Source: Saprospiraceae bacterium (GTDB lineage: Bacteria; Bacteroidota; Bacteroidia; Chitinophagales; Saprospiraceae). From it: a stretch of DNA of 64,000 nt. This document shows, piece after piece, positions 45,153-53,701 of the stretch. The DNA lies in NCBI GenBank assembly GCA_016718205.1, contig JADKEB010000031.1, positions 434,001 through 498,000 of the forward strand. Direction: 5' to 3'. Position 1 is the stretch's first letter. Every line of letters starts with the position of its first letter. The notes under the pieces were generated by a model. The model worked only from the letters and a program-made list of their open reading frames with translations. It was not told where the DNA came from and searched no databases. A program made the translations under genes and the position numbers.

Positions 45153-46376
45153 ATGCCAAATAGAATCATCAGTATCTATATAGACTCATTTGCCGGGCTT
45201 AATCGCAGTGTCTGGCTTCTTAGCTTTATCATGTTTATCAATAGGGCAGGAGCGATGGTACTGCCTTTTATGAGCCTTTATCTTACAAAAAGTTTGAATT
45301 TTTCACTGACCGAAGCGGGGTATGTGATGGCAGCATATGGAGTTGGAAGTATTTTGGGAGCATATCTGGGCGGACAGCTTACAGACAGATTTGGATTTTA
45401 CCATGTCCAGTTATATTCTCTGATAGGAGGTAGTATCTTGTTGTTTGCGCTAATATTTCTTGATGGGTTTTGGTCTATTATGACGGTGATTTTTTTATTT
45501 TCCACAGTAGCCGACTCATTACGACCGGCAAACAGTGTAGCCATTGCTTCCTATTCTGAGATTGAAAACAGGACCCGATCTTTTTCTCTCATGAGATTTG
45601 CTATCAATCTTGGATTTTCTATAGGCCCGGCCATCGGTGGTATTACAGCAGGAATGCTGGGATACAAATGGATTTTTGTTTTGGATGCCATCACCTGTCT
45701 GATTGCTGCTATTGTTTTATACAGACTACTGCCATACGATCCATCATTGAGAGTAGTAGAAAAGAAAGAAACGATCAAAACAGGTACATCTGCTTATAAG
45801 GATTCAAAATATTTGATTTTTATTTTTTTGACCGCCATTTGGGCAATTCTGTTTTTCCAGCTATTTACCAGCGCACCGGTATATTGGAAAAATAATTTTG
45901 CTATGTCAGAAGAAATGATTGGTCTTCTCTTAGCATTAAATGGGTTGATCATCGTCGTAGTAGAAATGCCGGTGGTAAAGAGTATAGAGCACATTACAAA
46001 TTACATGCGGATGATTTCTTTAGGCAGTATTTGCTTAGTATTAAGTTTTTTAGCCTTAGTAGCAGGTTTGCCATTTATTTTGGCTGCCATTCTATTCATT
46101 GTTTTTATGTCCCTTGCAGAAATGTTTGCCATGCCTTTTATGACCAACTATGCTGTATCGAGACCATCAGAAGACAGAAGAGGACAATTTATGGCATTAT
46201 ATGCTATGGCGTATGGTGTAGCGCACATTATCGCTCCGGTATCAGGGTTGTTTCTGGCTGAAAAATATGGTTTCATGACTACTTATAGTATATTTTTGGT
46301 TTTAAGCCTGCTTGTGGCAATATCTTTTTATCTGCTACAATCATTTCTGTCTCCTGCTCACAGAAAATTTATATGA
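45153..46376 (+). CDS. MFS transporter
   Basis: The 407-residue protein has about 12 hydrophobic segments and the MFS loop motif GAYLGGQLTDRFGFYHVQL between segments 2 and 3. RFAINLGFSIGPAIGGITAG fits segment 5 of drug-efflux type members (MdtH-like). The substrate is not evident. The ATG is one base after the recN stop. Confidence 0.88.
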   Translation: MPNRIISIYIDSFAGLNRSVWLLSFIMFINRAGAMVLPFMSLYLTKSLNFSLTEAGYVMAAYGVGSILGAYLGGQLTDRFGFYHVQLYSLIGGSILLFALIFLDGFWSIMTVIFLFSTVADSLRPANSVAIASYSEIENRTRSFSLMRFAINLGFSIGPAIGGITAGMLGYKWIFVLDAITCLIAAIVLYRLLPYDPSLRVVEKKETIKTGTSAYKDSKYLIFIFLTAIWAILFFQLFTSAPVYWKNNFAMSEEMIGLLLALNGLIIVVVEMPVVKSIEHITNYMRMISLGSICLVLSFLALVAGLPFILAAILFIVFMSLAEMFAMPFMTNYAVSRPSEDRRGQFMALYAMAYGVAHIIAPVSGLFLAEKYGFMTTYSIFLVLSLLVAISFYLLQSFLSPAHRKFI

Positions 46377-46574
46377 CTCTAGTTGGTAGATAATTGACTT
46401 AGATTTTGAGCATTTAAAAATGTGGTGTTTCATCTTTTATCATCAAATAACTGAAACTTCAAATTGAGTCTCTAAACGTAAGGTACTTCTTTATGATCAA
46501 TATCAGAATCAGTAATAACATTGATCAGCTATCTTTAACTTTTTCTGTATTATTTTTGGATAAAAATACAAATT

Positions 46575-47424
46575 ATGACACGTATATTGGTACCACTGGA
46601 TTTTACAAAATCATCTTTGGCGGCATTTACTTATGCAGTACATTTTGCTACTTCTTTAAGAGCTGAAGTTACTGTGATTCATGTAATTAACGGTAGTTTT
46701 TCTACGGCTGATTCGATGTTTTTAGATACAATGGATGCTTCATACGAGTCTGCTGATCAGCGTCTTAAAATTTATAACTGAACATTTGCCAGAAATCATA
46801 TCATCTGAAAAAATTAAAATAAAAAGAGAAGTCAGGTTTGGAGTACCGGGATTTACAGTTGCTGATTTTGCCAACGATCAGAGTTTTGATTATGTGGTAA
46901 GTGGTATGAGGGACAGTCATAGTCTCATTGAAAAGTTTCTCGGGACAACATCATCCATTGTAACAAAACTGGCATCATGTCCCGTATTTTTAATTCATGA
47001 AAATACCAAATGGTCAAACCCCAAAAAAGTGATTTTTACAATTGATGACAGCACTGATTTTGATGAGTCTATCACAGCCTATTTAAAATTTAATGAAACA
47101 TTCAAAGCCGCTACTGATTTTCTTCACATCAAAAAAGATGAAAAAGAAATTGACAGTACACGTGATACCGTCATCAGAGAAGTATTCAGAACTAAGGAAC
47201 CGGATTTTGCTTTTGAAATTAATAATATCTATGGTGGTGATGTAATTCAATCCATAGTGGATTATGCGATTTTTGAAAAAGCAGATATGTTAGTAATGGT
47301 ACACAGAAAGAGAAAACTTTTAGATTCCGTATTTAACAGATCTATGAGTTTAAAAACAGCTGAGGGTATACATCTTCCTATCATGATACTGGAAGAAAAT
47401 CCACCCTCCACATTGAATATTTAA
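46575..47424 (+). pseudogene. universal stress protein (UspA-type, tandem domain) with a 1-nt frameshift
   Basis: Two overlapping frames together make one UspA protein. The first (46575-46781) starts MTRILVPLDFTKSSLAAFTYAVHFA, the normal Usp opening; the second carries on with KFITEHLPEIISSEKIKIK, VVSGMRDSHSLIEKFLGTTSSIVTKL (Usp nucleotide-loop region) and a second Usp half ending VHRKRKLLDSVFNRSMS. The total is 283 codons plus one extra base. Removing one A from the AAAA at 46767-46770 joins them as RLKFITEHLPE. A true mutation or a base-call error in the A-run both fit. The next gene is an intact Usp. Confidence 0.75.
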
Positions 47425-47468
47425 ATTGTTATTTTGCTAATGAATTCGTTTTGATATTAGTTTTTATT

Positions 47469-47630
47469 TAAAAGTATGTTCAAAATTTTTCTTAATTGTA
47501 AATCAAGAGATTATGGTTTTGACAATAAATAAAATAATTAACGAGTTTAGTGAACTAAATAAGGCGATTATTTTGAAGTCAAGTTCATAATATATTGATT
47601 TTAAGGTAATAAAAATTTAATCATACTTTA
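47469..47630. repeat. degenerate MITE-like element related to the AGAGTATGTTTAAA family (copy 3)
   Basis: Ends around AAAGTATGTTCAAAATTTTT (from 47469) and its imperfect inverse AAAAATTTAATCATACTTT (to 47630) resemble the ends at 33820 and 43318. It fills most of the gap between the two Usp genes. Confidence 0.45.
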
Positions 47631-47657
47631 AGTTCAAAATTTTAAAAAGAACCAGTT

Positions 47658-48470
47658 ATGTTAAAAATATTATGTCCAACAGATTTTTCAAAAAACTCCA
47701 AGTTTGCCTGTGAGTATGCTATTGATTTGGCAAATAAACTCAATGCAAAATTGACATTTATCACCACTTATGATTCCGGTGCAATTACTGAATCCATAAG
47801 GTCAATACGAGAGAAAGTCAGAGAAGCAACAGAAGAAGACCTTCAGTATTTTGTTGGGAAAATAAAACCTTTGATTAAGATAAGTGAAGAGCCCGAATTG
47901 AAAGTCATAGAAGGTGAAACTTCGGAATCGATTGTTAAATATGCCCAGACTTCCCATCAAGATCTCATCGTATTAGGCACAAAAGGCAGTTCAGGAATTC
48001 TTAATATGTTCATGGGCAGTGTGACTGAGTCAGTAATAAAACATTCAAAAGTGGCTGTTTTGGCGATACCAGTAGGAGCAAAAGATGATATCAAAGGAAA
48101 TAATATCCTTTTAGCTTTGGATGAAAAAGGAATTAACAACCCTTCTTCCATCACTTTGCTTAAAGAAATCAAAAATCTTACTGACACAAACATTGATATT
48201 TTTCATGTTGTAGTCCCGGGCGAAAATGTAAAGTTAAGTCCATCTACCGGAATGCTGGACGGGTTGGTCAATGAGGTCATCGAAGTAGACGGCTTGGACC
48301 CAGTGCTTGAAATAAAGAATTATGTAGACAATCATGATGATATTGGCATCTTGGCGATGGTGGGACGTAAGCATACTTTTCTGGAGCGAGCTTTTGTTGA
48401 ATCCAATACAATCTCCGAATTATTTGCGTCCAATGTGCCTGTATTGGTGTTGCCGGAAAAGGTCGATTGA
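47658..48470 (+). CDS. universal stress protein, two Usp domains
   Basis: The 270-residue protein begins LKILCPTDFSKNSKFACEYAIDLA and holds the ATP-binding-type loop VLGTKGSSGILNMFMGSVTESVIKHSKVAVLAIPVG, followed by a second, less conserved Usp half (about 145-270). It is intact, unlike the Usp gene just upstream. Such proteins respond to stress or energy state; the precise role is unknown. Confidence 0.88.
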   Translation: MLKILCPTDFSKNSKFACEYAIDLANKLNAKLTFITTYDSGAITESIRSIREKVREATEEDLQYFVGKIKPLIKISEEPELKVIEGETSESIVKYAQTSHQDLIVLGTKGSSGILNMFMGSVTESVIKHSKVAVLAIPVGAKDDIKGNNILLALDEKGINNPSSITLLKEIKNLTDTNIDIFHVVVPGENVKLSPSTGMLDGLVNEVIEVDGLDPVLEIKNYVDNHDDIGILAMVGRKHTFLERAFVESNTISELFASNVPVLVLPEKVD

Positions 48471-48775
48471 ATTCGACTTTTGGAAAGTATTTTCAATTCC
48501 AGGGAAAGATAAAGTTAAAATATATTGGTTTCCGAAAATGAAGGACTGGTTGTCTCAGGCTATGACCTCACAAGCCCTTAAACTGAAGTAGAAGAAGTTG
48601 GTTCGGCACTTAAGGGATTAACCTGCTTGCGTGGCTTGTCAGTCAGACAAGGGTATAGGCGGGATTTTTCTAATTTGTGCAATATTGTTCTTCACACTTT
48701 TATGGTTATTATTGCTCATAATTTCTAATTATCATTAACTTTGTGCTTAAATTTAAAAGCACCAATATACTTCAA
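48471..48775. other. intergenic region with a small palindrome
   Basis: No gene seen. CTTGTC (48635-48640) and GACAAG (48646-48651) form a 6-bp stem inside a GC-richer block (about 48621-48665) that ends GTATAGGCGGG. This block looks like a dispersed repeat but I find no close second copy in the window. Confidence 0.4.
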
Positions 48776-49150
48776 ATGAAGTGTAACTCAATATTATACG
48801 GAATTACCTGCTTATTAATGTTTGCCGGATGTAAACAAGATGATCAAACCCTCAAATCCCAAATTGAAGGCACTTGGGATGTATTTGCTTCAGAAATGAA
48901 CAATAAACCTAATAGCTTTATGCAGGATGCTTGGTTTACTTTTTCAAAAGACAATAAAGTGAACTCCAATCTATTTGAAAATCAGGGTGATGTAAAATAT
49001 GAGATACACAGCGGAAAACTTTCTATAGATATACCTGATGGTTTTGATATGAACATAGAAAGACTCGCCAATGACACGCTTGTCCTGGAAGGGAAGCTTA
49101 AGTTTTACTACATGGAGTATTTTTTGGTAAAAAGGAAAGACACTCTGTAA
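48776..49150 (+). CDS. small lipocalin-like lipoprotein
   Basis: From the ATG at 48776 the protein has about 124 residues with a lipoprotein signal (ILYGITCLLMFAGC). The mature part, QIEGTWDVFASEMNNK with AWFTFSKDNKV and KYEIHSGKLSIDI, has the strand pattern of lipocalin-like DUF proteins. A GTG at 48743 opens the frame earlier but has no signal context. Ligand unknown. Confidence 0.65.
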   Translation: MKCNSILYGITCLLMFAGCKQDDQTLKSQIEGTWDVFASEMNNKPNSFMQDAWFTFSKDNKVNSNLFENQGDVKYEIHSGKLSIDIPDGFDMNIERLANDTLVLEGKLKFYYMEYFLVKRKDTL

Positions 49151-49258
49151 AAATTACAATCAGAAAAAATTAGTTTGAGAAAATAATTCATTAGACCTTA
49201 ACCACCCAGTGAAATTAAAACTTTGTGCCTGGCAATCACAGCATATGAATCATCTGCT

Positions 49259-50662
49259 TTAACTCCCTGTGCCTGCGGATAAAATTTGTCTGATTTCAGG
49301 AGATGAAGGTCTGGGTGCATTGGCATCAATGATGTTGCCGTCTTTTCCTATGAGGATAAATCTCGGTATACCGCTTATCATATACGATGAAACCAAAGGA
49401 GATGACCATGCATTTTCAGAAAATAATTGTAAGCCTTTCATACCTTTTTCTTTCACCATATTCTGCCAGGCAGTTTTGTTTTCATCGATGGAGATGCTCA
49501 CAAATGTCAAGTCATCTCTTTTAAACTCATTTTGCAATTTTTCTAAGTAAGGAAGTTCCCGCAAACATGGTCCGCACCATGTAGCCCAAACATCTATATA
49601 GACCAATTTTCCTTCCAGACTTTTGAGCGATATGTTTTTCCCATCTATAGAAGTGCAAACAAAATCAGGTGCAGTTTTTCCTTTAAGTAATGGTTCCCAT
49701 TGGCGAAATCTATTGTTGATTTCGAGTTTATACTCTTCATTTTTCTGCAAATCATTGTATGGTTTTATAAGAGAAGCAGCATTATTGACCGACATATCCA
49801 GCGTTTGTGACATCAAATCATACAACAACCAGTCTTTTACGTTTGGACTTTGAAACACAGATTTTATAATATTGAACTTTGCTTCAGCAGCCGGAGTATT
49901 TTCAAGAGTTGAATCTGTTTCTGCTTTATATTCAAGATATGATCCTAAAAACTGTTTGTAATTGGGTACCATCAAGCTTTCATCAGAATCTATTTCTGTA
50001 TTTTGTAAAAAGCTGTCATATGTATCAGAAAGTTGAAGTGATTGATCCGGATTGTAGTATTTGTGGTATATCGGGAAATTTAATTTTACTATCGCTTCAT
50101 CATATTTGAGGTCCTGAGAAATGATTTCTGCAAATATAGTTTCGAAAGGGCCATTTTGTTTTTGATATTCTTGCTGATGTTGGTTCAAGTCATTGGTTCT
50201 CTTTTCTATAGCAGTAATAAATTCTTCTTCTGACTGACTGAAAAAAGACTGAAAATCACTCGGCTGCGATGTCTGTTTAAGATTTTCGAACGAAAGCAGA
50301 AAATTGTTCTCATTGGCATGATCACCGGTAAATTTTGTACCTGAAAGAAGCGTGCGTACATCACCTGTCACCGAAATCTTGTCGCCGGGAATTAAAAAAA
50401 CTGATAGTGCATCAAATCCGAAAGAAATCTTGTAAACTCCAGCAGCTTCCAGTTTTGTATCAATTCTGAATTTACCGCTTGGGTCAACAGGAACTTTTAT
50501 TTCATTTTTCCCCTGAAAAATAATAACAGGACCCTGGATGGAAGTGAACTGACCATCTATAATAGTGGTGGTAGGTTTAAATACCTTACTATTTTTTTGG
50601 CATGATGTCCATAGGAATACCGATATAATAATTAGGCCAATAACTTTCCTTGGTGTAAACAT
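49259..50662 (-). CDS. TlpA-like thioredoxin-family lipoprotein
   Basis: From the ATG at 50662 the protein has about 467 residues. It has a lipoprotein signal (IGLIIISVFLWTSC), an N-terminal beta domain of the DUF4369 type, a helical middle, and a C-terminal thioredoxin domain with WATWCGPCLRELPYL (C363, C366) and a cis-Pro in SGIPRFILIG. It probably acts as a periplasmic thiol-disulfide reductase at the membrane. A TAATTTTG box lies upstream on the minus strand, with a weakly spaced -33. Confidence 0.88.
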   Translation of the reverse strand: MFTPRKVIGLIIISVFLWTSCQKNSKVFKPTTTIIDGQFTSIQGPVIIFQGKNEIKVPVDPSGKFRIDTKLEAAGVYKISFGFDALSVFLIPGDKISVTGDVRTLLSGTKFTGDHANENNFLLSFENLKQTSQPSDFQSFFSQSEEEFITAIEKRTNDLNQHQQEYQKQNGPFETIFAEIISQDLKYDEAIVKLNFPIYHKYYNPDQSLQLSDTYDSFLQNTEIDSDESLMVPNYKQFLGSYLEYKAETDSTLENTPAAEAKFNIIKSVFQSPNVKDWLLYDLMSQTLDMSVNNAASLIKPYNDLQKNEEYKLEINNRFRQWEPLLKGKTAPDFVCTSIDGKNISLKSLEGKLVYIDVWATWCGPCLRELPYLEKLQNEFKRDDLTFVSISIDENKTAWQNMVKEKGMKGLQLFSENAWSSPLVSSYMISGIPRFILIGKDGNIIDANAPRPSSPEIRQILSAGTGS

Positions 50663-50792
50663 GTTCTGTCGCTGTTGTTGTCTGAAGAAATAATTGAGCA
50701 AAATTACATGAATTCGCACTTTATAATTTCAAAGATGACATGTAAGGAAGAAACATTAATTATAATTAACAAAGATTAACAAAGTATATAGG

Positions 50793-51482
50793 TCAATAAT
50801 GCATCATTGTAAGTCCGACAACACCTGCAGTTTCTGTCCTGAGCCGAGTACTTCCTAACGAGACAAGTTGAAAACCATTATGTACAGCAATATCTGTCTC
50901 TTCCTTTGTAAAATCTCCTTCCGGGCCTATGAGCAGAATGTTACTTTCATTTTTATGGCGTATATCCTGCAAATGAATGGTATCGGTTCCACACCACGCT
51001 ATATATTTTCCTGTAAACTTATGTGATTCGGAAATAAGGTCTTCAAAACATTTTAATATTGTACATTGGGGAAGGTATAAATTGAGTGATTGTTTCATCG
51101 CGGCAATCATCAGCTTTTCAATTCTTTCTGTATTCACAGATTTTTTTTCAGTTCGACCTGATTGAAACAAAATTATTTCACCGATACCTATTTCGACTGC
51201 TTTTTCAACAAACCACTCAAGTCTTGCAGGATTTTTAAGAAGACTTATAGCAATAGAAGGTAGAGGTTCAGGTAGAGGTTGGGTATTTATTTCAATTATT
51301 CTGCACAAGGTTTCGAGTTTGTTAGTTTGCACTATTTCGCTGAGGAACATGTGTCCTTTTCCATCGGTTACAGATATTTGAGCACCTGCTTGATTCCTGA
51401 GCACTTTGGTACAATGATGATGCTCATCTCCACGGAGTTTTATGCGATTTTCAATAATATCTGTAGAATAAAAAATTATCAT
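50793..51482 (-). CDS. rsmE: 16S rRNA (uracil-1498-N3)-methyltransferase
   Basis: The 229-residue SPOUT enzyme starts MIIFYSTDIIENRIKL, has HHHCTKVLRN-like RNA-binding sequence in the N-terminal PUA-like domain, and the SAM knot motifs LLIGPEGDFTKEE and LGSTRLRTETAGVVGL. It methylates U1498 of 16S rRNA. Length and motifs are normal. Confidence 0.94.
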   Translation of the reverse strand: MIIFYSTDIIENRIKLRGDEHHHCTKVLRNQAGAQISVTDGKGHMFLSEIVQTNKLETLCRIIEINTQPLPEPLPSIAISLLKNPARLEWFVEKAVEIGIGEIILFQSGRTEKKSVNTERIEKLMIAAMKQSLNLYLPQCTILKCFEDLISESHKFTGKYIAWCGTDTIHLQDIRHKNESNILLIGPEGDFTKEETDIAVHNGFQLVSLGSTRLRTETAGVVGLTMMHY

Positions 51483-51701
51483 TCATCTTAAATTTTTCAT
51501 AAAGCTATGGATTTTATATGAAAGTATGCCAGTAATAGGATTTAAACACATACTTTTGTGACTTTTATGTTCTAAAGAAATGGAATTACGAAAATTTACA
51601 ATGTAGAATTTCAAAATTTTCTATACAGTCTTCTTAAACATTCATGAAATCATTTTCATTTAACACAAACTATTTATCACTTTCAATAATCTCTTCAATT
51701 T

Positions 51702-53024
51702 ATGGATAAAGTCAGTCTGGCACTGCAGCTCATTTTAAGTCTCTCTATACTAGTCGTATTACATGAGTTAGGTCATTATCTTCCCGCCAAGTGGTTTAAA
51801 ACCAGGGTAGAGAAGTTTTATTTGTTTTTCGATCCTTATTTTTCTCTATTCAAGAAAAAAATAGGAGATACGGAGTGGGGTATAGGTTGGATACCTTTTG
51901 GTGGCTATGTCAAAATATCAGGGATGATCGATGAGAGCATGGATAAGGAACAAATGAAGCTACCTCCGCAGCCATGGGAGTTTCGTTCCAAAAAAGCCTG
52001 GCAGCGGCTCATCATCATGATAGGTGGTGTTACGGTCAATTTTTTTCTTGGTTTATTGATCTTTGCAGGAATGATTTACTATTGGGGCGAGACATACATC
52101 AAGCCCGATGACGTGAAGTATGGTATGGTGGTGGATAGTTTGGGAATGGAACTTGGTTTACAAGATGGAGATAAGATAGTTTCTGCAGGTGGTGTGCCGG
52201 TTGTTAAATTTAATGCCGGTGTAGTTGCAAAAGAAATCATCATCAATGAAGCAAAAGAAATCATCGTAGATAGAAAAGGCCAGCAAGTGACTCTGAATGT
52301 ACCACCTACATTAGTGGCAGAGCTTACTAAGTATGAAAATAAAGGAAAATCTTTGTTTTACCCGCGCATACCCATGAATATCATGGAAGTAAGCCCGGAT
52401 GGACCAGCTGAAAAATCGGGTTTGAAGCAAGGAATGAATATCATAGCAGTAAATGGTAAGCCAATAGCTTTTCAGCATGAATTCAGAAAAGCACTTCAGG
52501 ACTTCAAAGGTAAAAATACAGATTTTACTGTCATTACAGCAACATCAGACACTTTGACCAAACAGATTGCTGTCAGTGATGAAGGAAAGATAGGCATTGC
52601 CATGGAACAACTGCCTCTATCTTCGGAGAAATTTGGTCTTTTGGCATCCATTTCTAAGGGTTCAAAAATGGGTGTTAATTTTCTTGGCGATCAGCTTAAA
52701 GCATTTGGACAGATGTTTTCTGGCAAAATCAAAGCGAAAGACTCTTTGGGAAGTGTATTTTCTATCGCTTCCATGTTTGATACAGGATGGGATTGGAGAG
52801 TATTCTGGAATATTACCGCCAGCCTTTCGATTTTGCTTGCTTTCTTCAATCTACTACCTATACCGGCCTTAGATGGTGGTTATGTAGTATTTTTACTTTG
52901 GGAAGTGATTACCGGCAGAGTACCTTCGGACAAATTTATGGAGGTGGTCAATTATATTGGATTTTTCCTCCTTATTGGCCTGATGATATTTGCGCTGGGA
53001 CTTGATATTTCAAGACTCTTTTAA
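51702..53024 (+). CDS. rseP: RIP metalloprotease RseP (site-2 protease)
   Basis: The 440-residue membrane protease has the zinc motif HELGH (H21, E22, H25) in the first membrane helix, two PDZ domains (about 115-210 and 215-300) and the third metal ligand region NLLPIPALDGG near residue 383 in the second half. It cleaves membrane-bound substrates such as anti-sigma factors. It overlaps nothing but is followed 13 bases on by hscB. Confidence 0.94.
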   Translation: MDKVSLALQLILSLSILVVLHELGHYLPAKWFKTRVEKFYLFFDPYFSLFKKKIGDTEWGIGWIPFGGYVKISGMIDESMDKEQMKLPPQPWEFRSKKAWQRLIIMIGGVTVNFFLGLLIFAGMIYYWGETYIKPDDVKYGMVVDSLGMELGLQDGDKIVSAGGVPVVKFNAGVVAKEIIINEAKEIIVDRKGQQVTLNVPPTLVAELTKYENKGKSLFYPRIPMNIMEVSPDGPAEKSGLKQGMNIIAVNGKPIAFQHEFRKALQDFKGKNTDFTVITATSDTLTKQIAVSDEGKIGIAMEQLPLSSEKFGLLASISKGSKMGVNFLGDQLKAFGQMFSGKIKAKDSLGSVFSIASMFDTGWDWRVFWNITASLSILLAFFNLLPIPALDGGYVVFLLWEVITGRVPSDKFMEVVNYIGFFLLIGLMIFALGLDISRLF

Positions 53025-53037
53025 TAATTTTTTAATT

Positions 53038-53571
53038 TTGAGCTTGTATTATTTCGACTTATTGGAGGTACCTGTGAGCTTTATGCCCGATCTTTCATTG
53101 CTCCGCAAAAACTATTACAGACTGAGCCGGGAGACACATCCGGATCATTTATCCAGCAACGGTGATGAAGGTGCCCAGATTGAAAATTTATCCAAATCAG
53201 GTGATATCAATGCGGCCTACCGTACCTTGGCTGATGAAAATCTACGTACAAAATACATTCTGGAAGGAGTAGGTTTATTGGGTGATGTAGAAACTGCTCC
53301 TGTAGATCAAGACTTTCTGATGGAAATGATGGAAATCAATGAGCTCGTAGAAGAACTTCAATTCGAACCCGATAAAGAAAATTATAAATCAATTCTGGAA
53401 ACTATAGATTCAAAGCAATCCGATTTGGATTCTTTGATGAAAGAAAAGGTGGTGTGCTTTGAAAATCAGCTAAATACACAATATGTCCTTGAGGATATCA
53501 GAGATATTTTTTTAAAATCAAGATATCTTTTGCGCATTCGTGAAAATATTATTAACTTTGCAACGCCTTAA
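53038..53571 (+). CDS. hscB: Fe-S protein assembly co-chaperone HscB
   Basis: The J-domain HPD motif is at residues 34-36 if the TTG at 53038 is the start (SLYYFDLLEVPVSFMPD, about 177 residues). The C-terminal helical domain (ALADENLRTKYILEGVG and NELVEELQF) is as in HscB/Jac1. No good ATG is found at the right place; an upstream frame reaches 52990 inside rseP. It delivers IscU to HscA in Fe-S cluster assembly. Confidence 0.85.
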   Translation: MSLYYFDLLEVPVSFMPDLSLLRKNYYRLSRETHPDHLSSNGDEGAQIENLSKSGDINAAYRTLADENLRTKYILEGVGLLGDVETAPVDQDFLMEMMEINELVEELQFEPDKENYKSILETIDSKQSDLDSLMKEKVVCFENQLNTQYVLEDIRDIFLKSRYLLRIRENIINFATP

Positions 53572-53598
53572 AAGAAAGGTGATTTTATTTATTATGTA

Positions 53599-53682
53599 GC
53601 CGAAGTGGTGGAATTGGTAGACACGCTGGACTCAAAATCCAGTGCTAGCAATAGTGTGCGGGTTCGAGTCCCGCCTTCGGTA
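53599..53682 (+). tRNA. tRNA-Leu (anticodon CAA)
   Basis: The acceptor stem GCCGAAG/CTTCGGT (with one G-U pair), the anticodon stem CTGGA/TCCAG with loop CTCAAAA (anticodon CAA), a long variable arm and a T-loop TTCGAGT make a class II tRNA. CCA is not encoded; the gene ends at the discriminator A. Confidence 0.93.
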
Positions 53683-53701
53683 CAAAAAACAAACGATAAT
53701 A

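Noticed and set aside
51517..51556. Fourth copy of the AGTATG inverted-repeat family upstream of rseP
   Set aside because: Only about 9 bases match on each side and the element would be 40 bases long; chance in AT-rich DNA is likely.
52990..53037. HscB start at 52990 within rseP
   Set aside because: The extra 16 residues lack HscB similarity; the TTG at 53038 gives the normal N-terminus.
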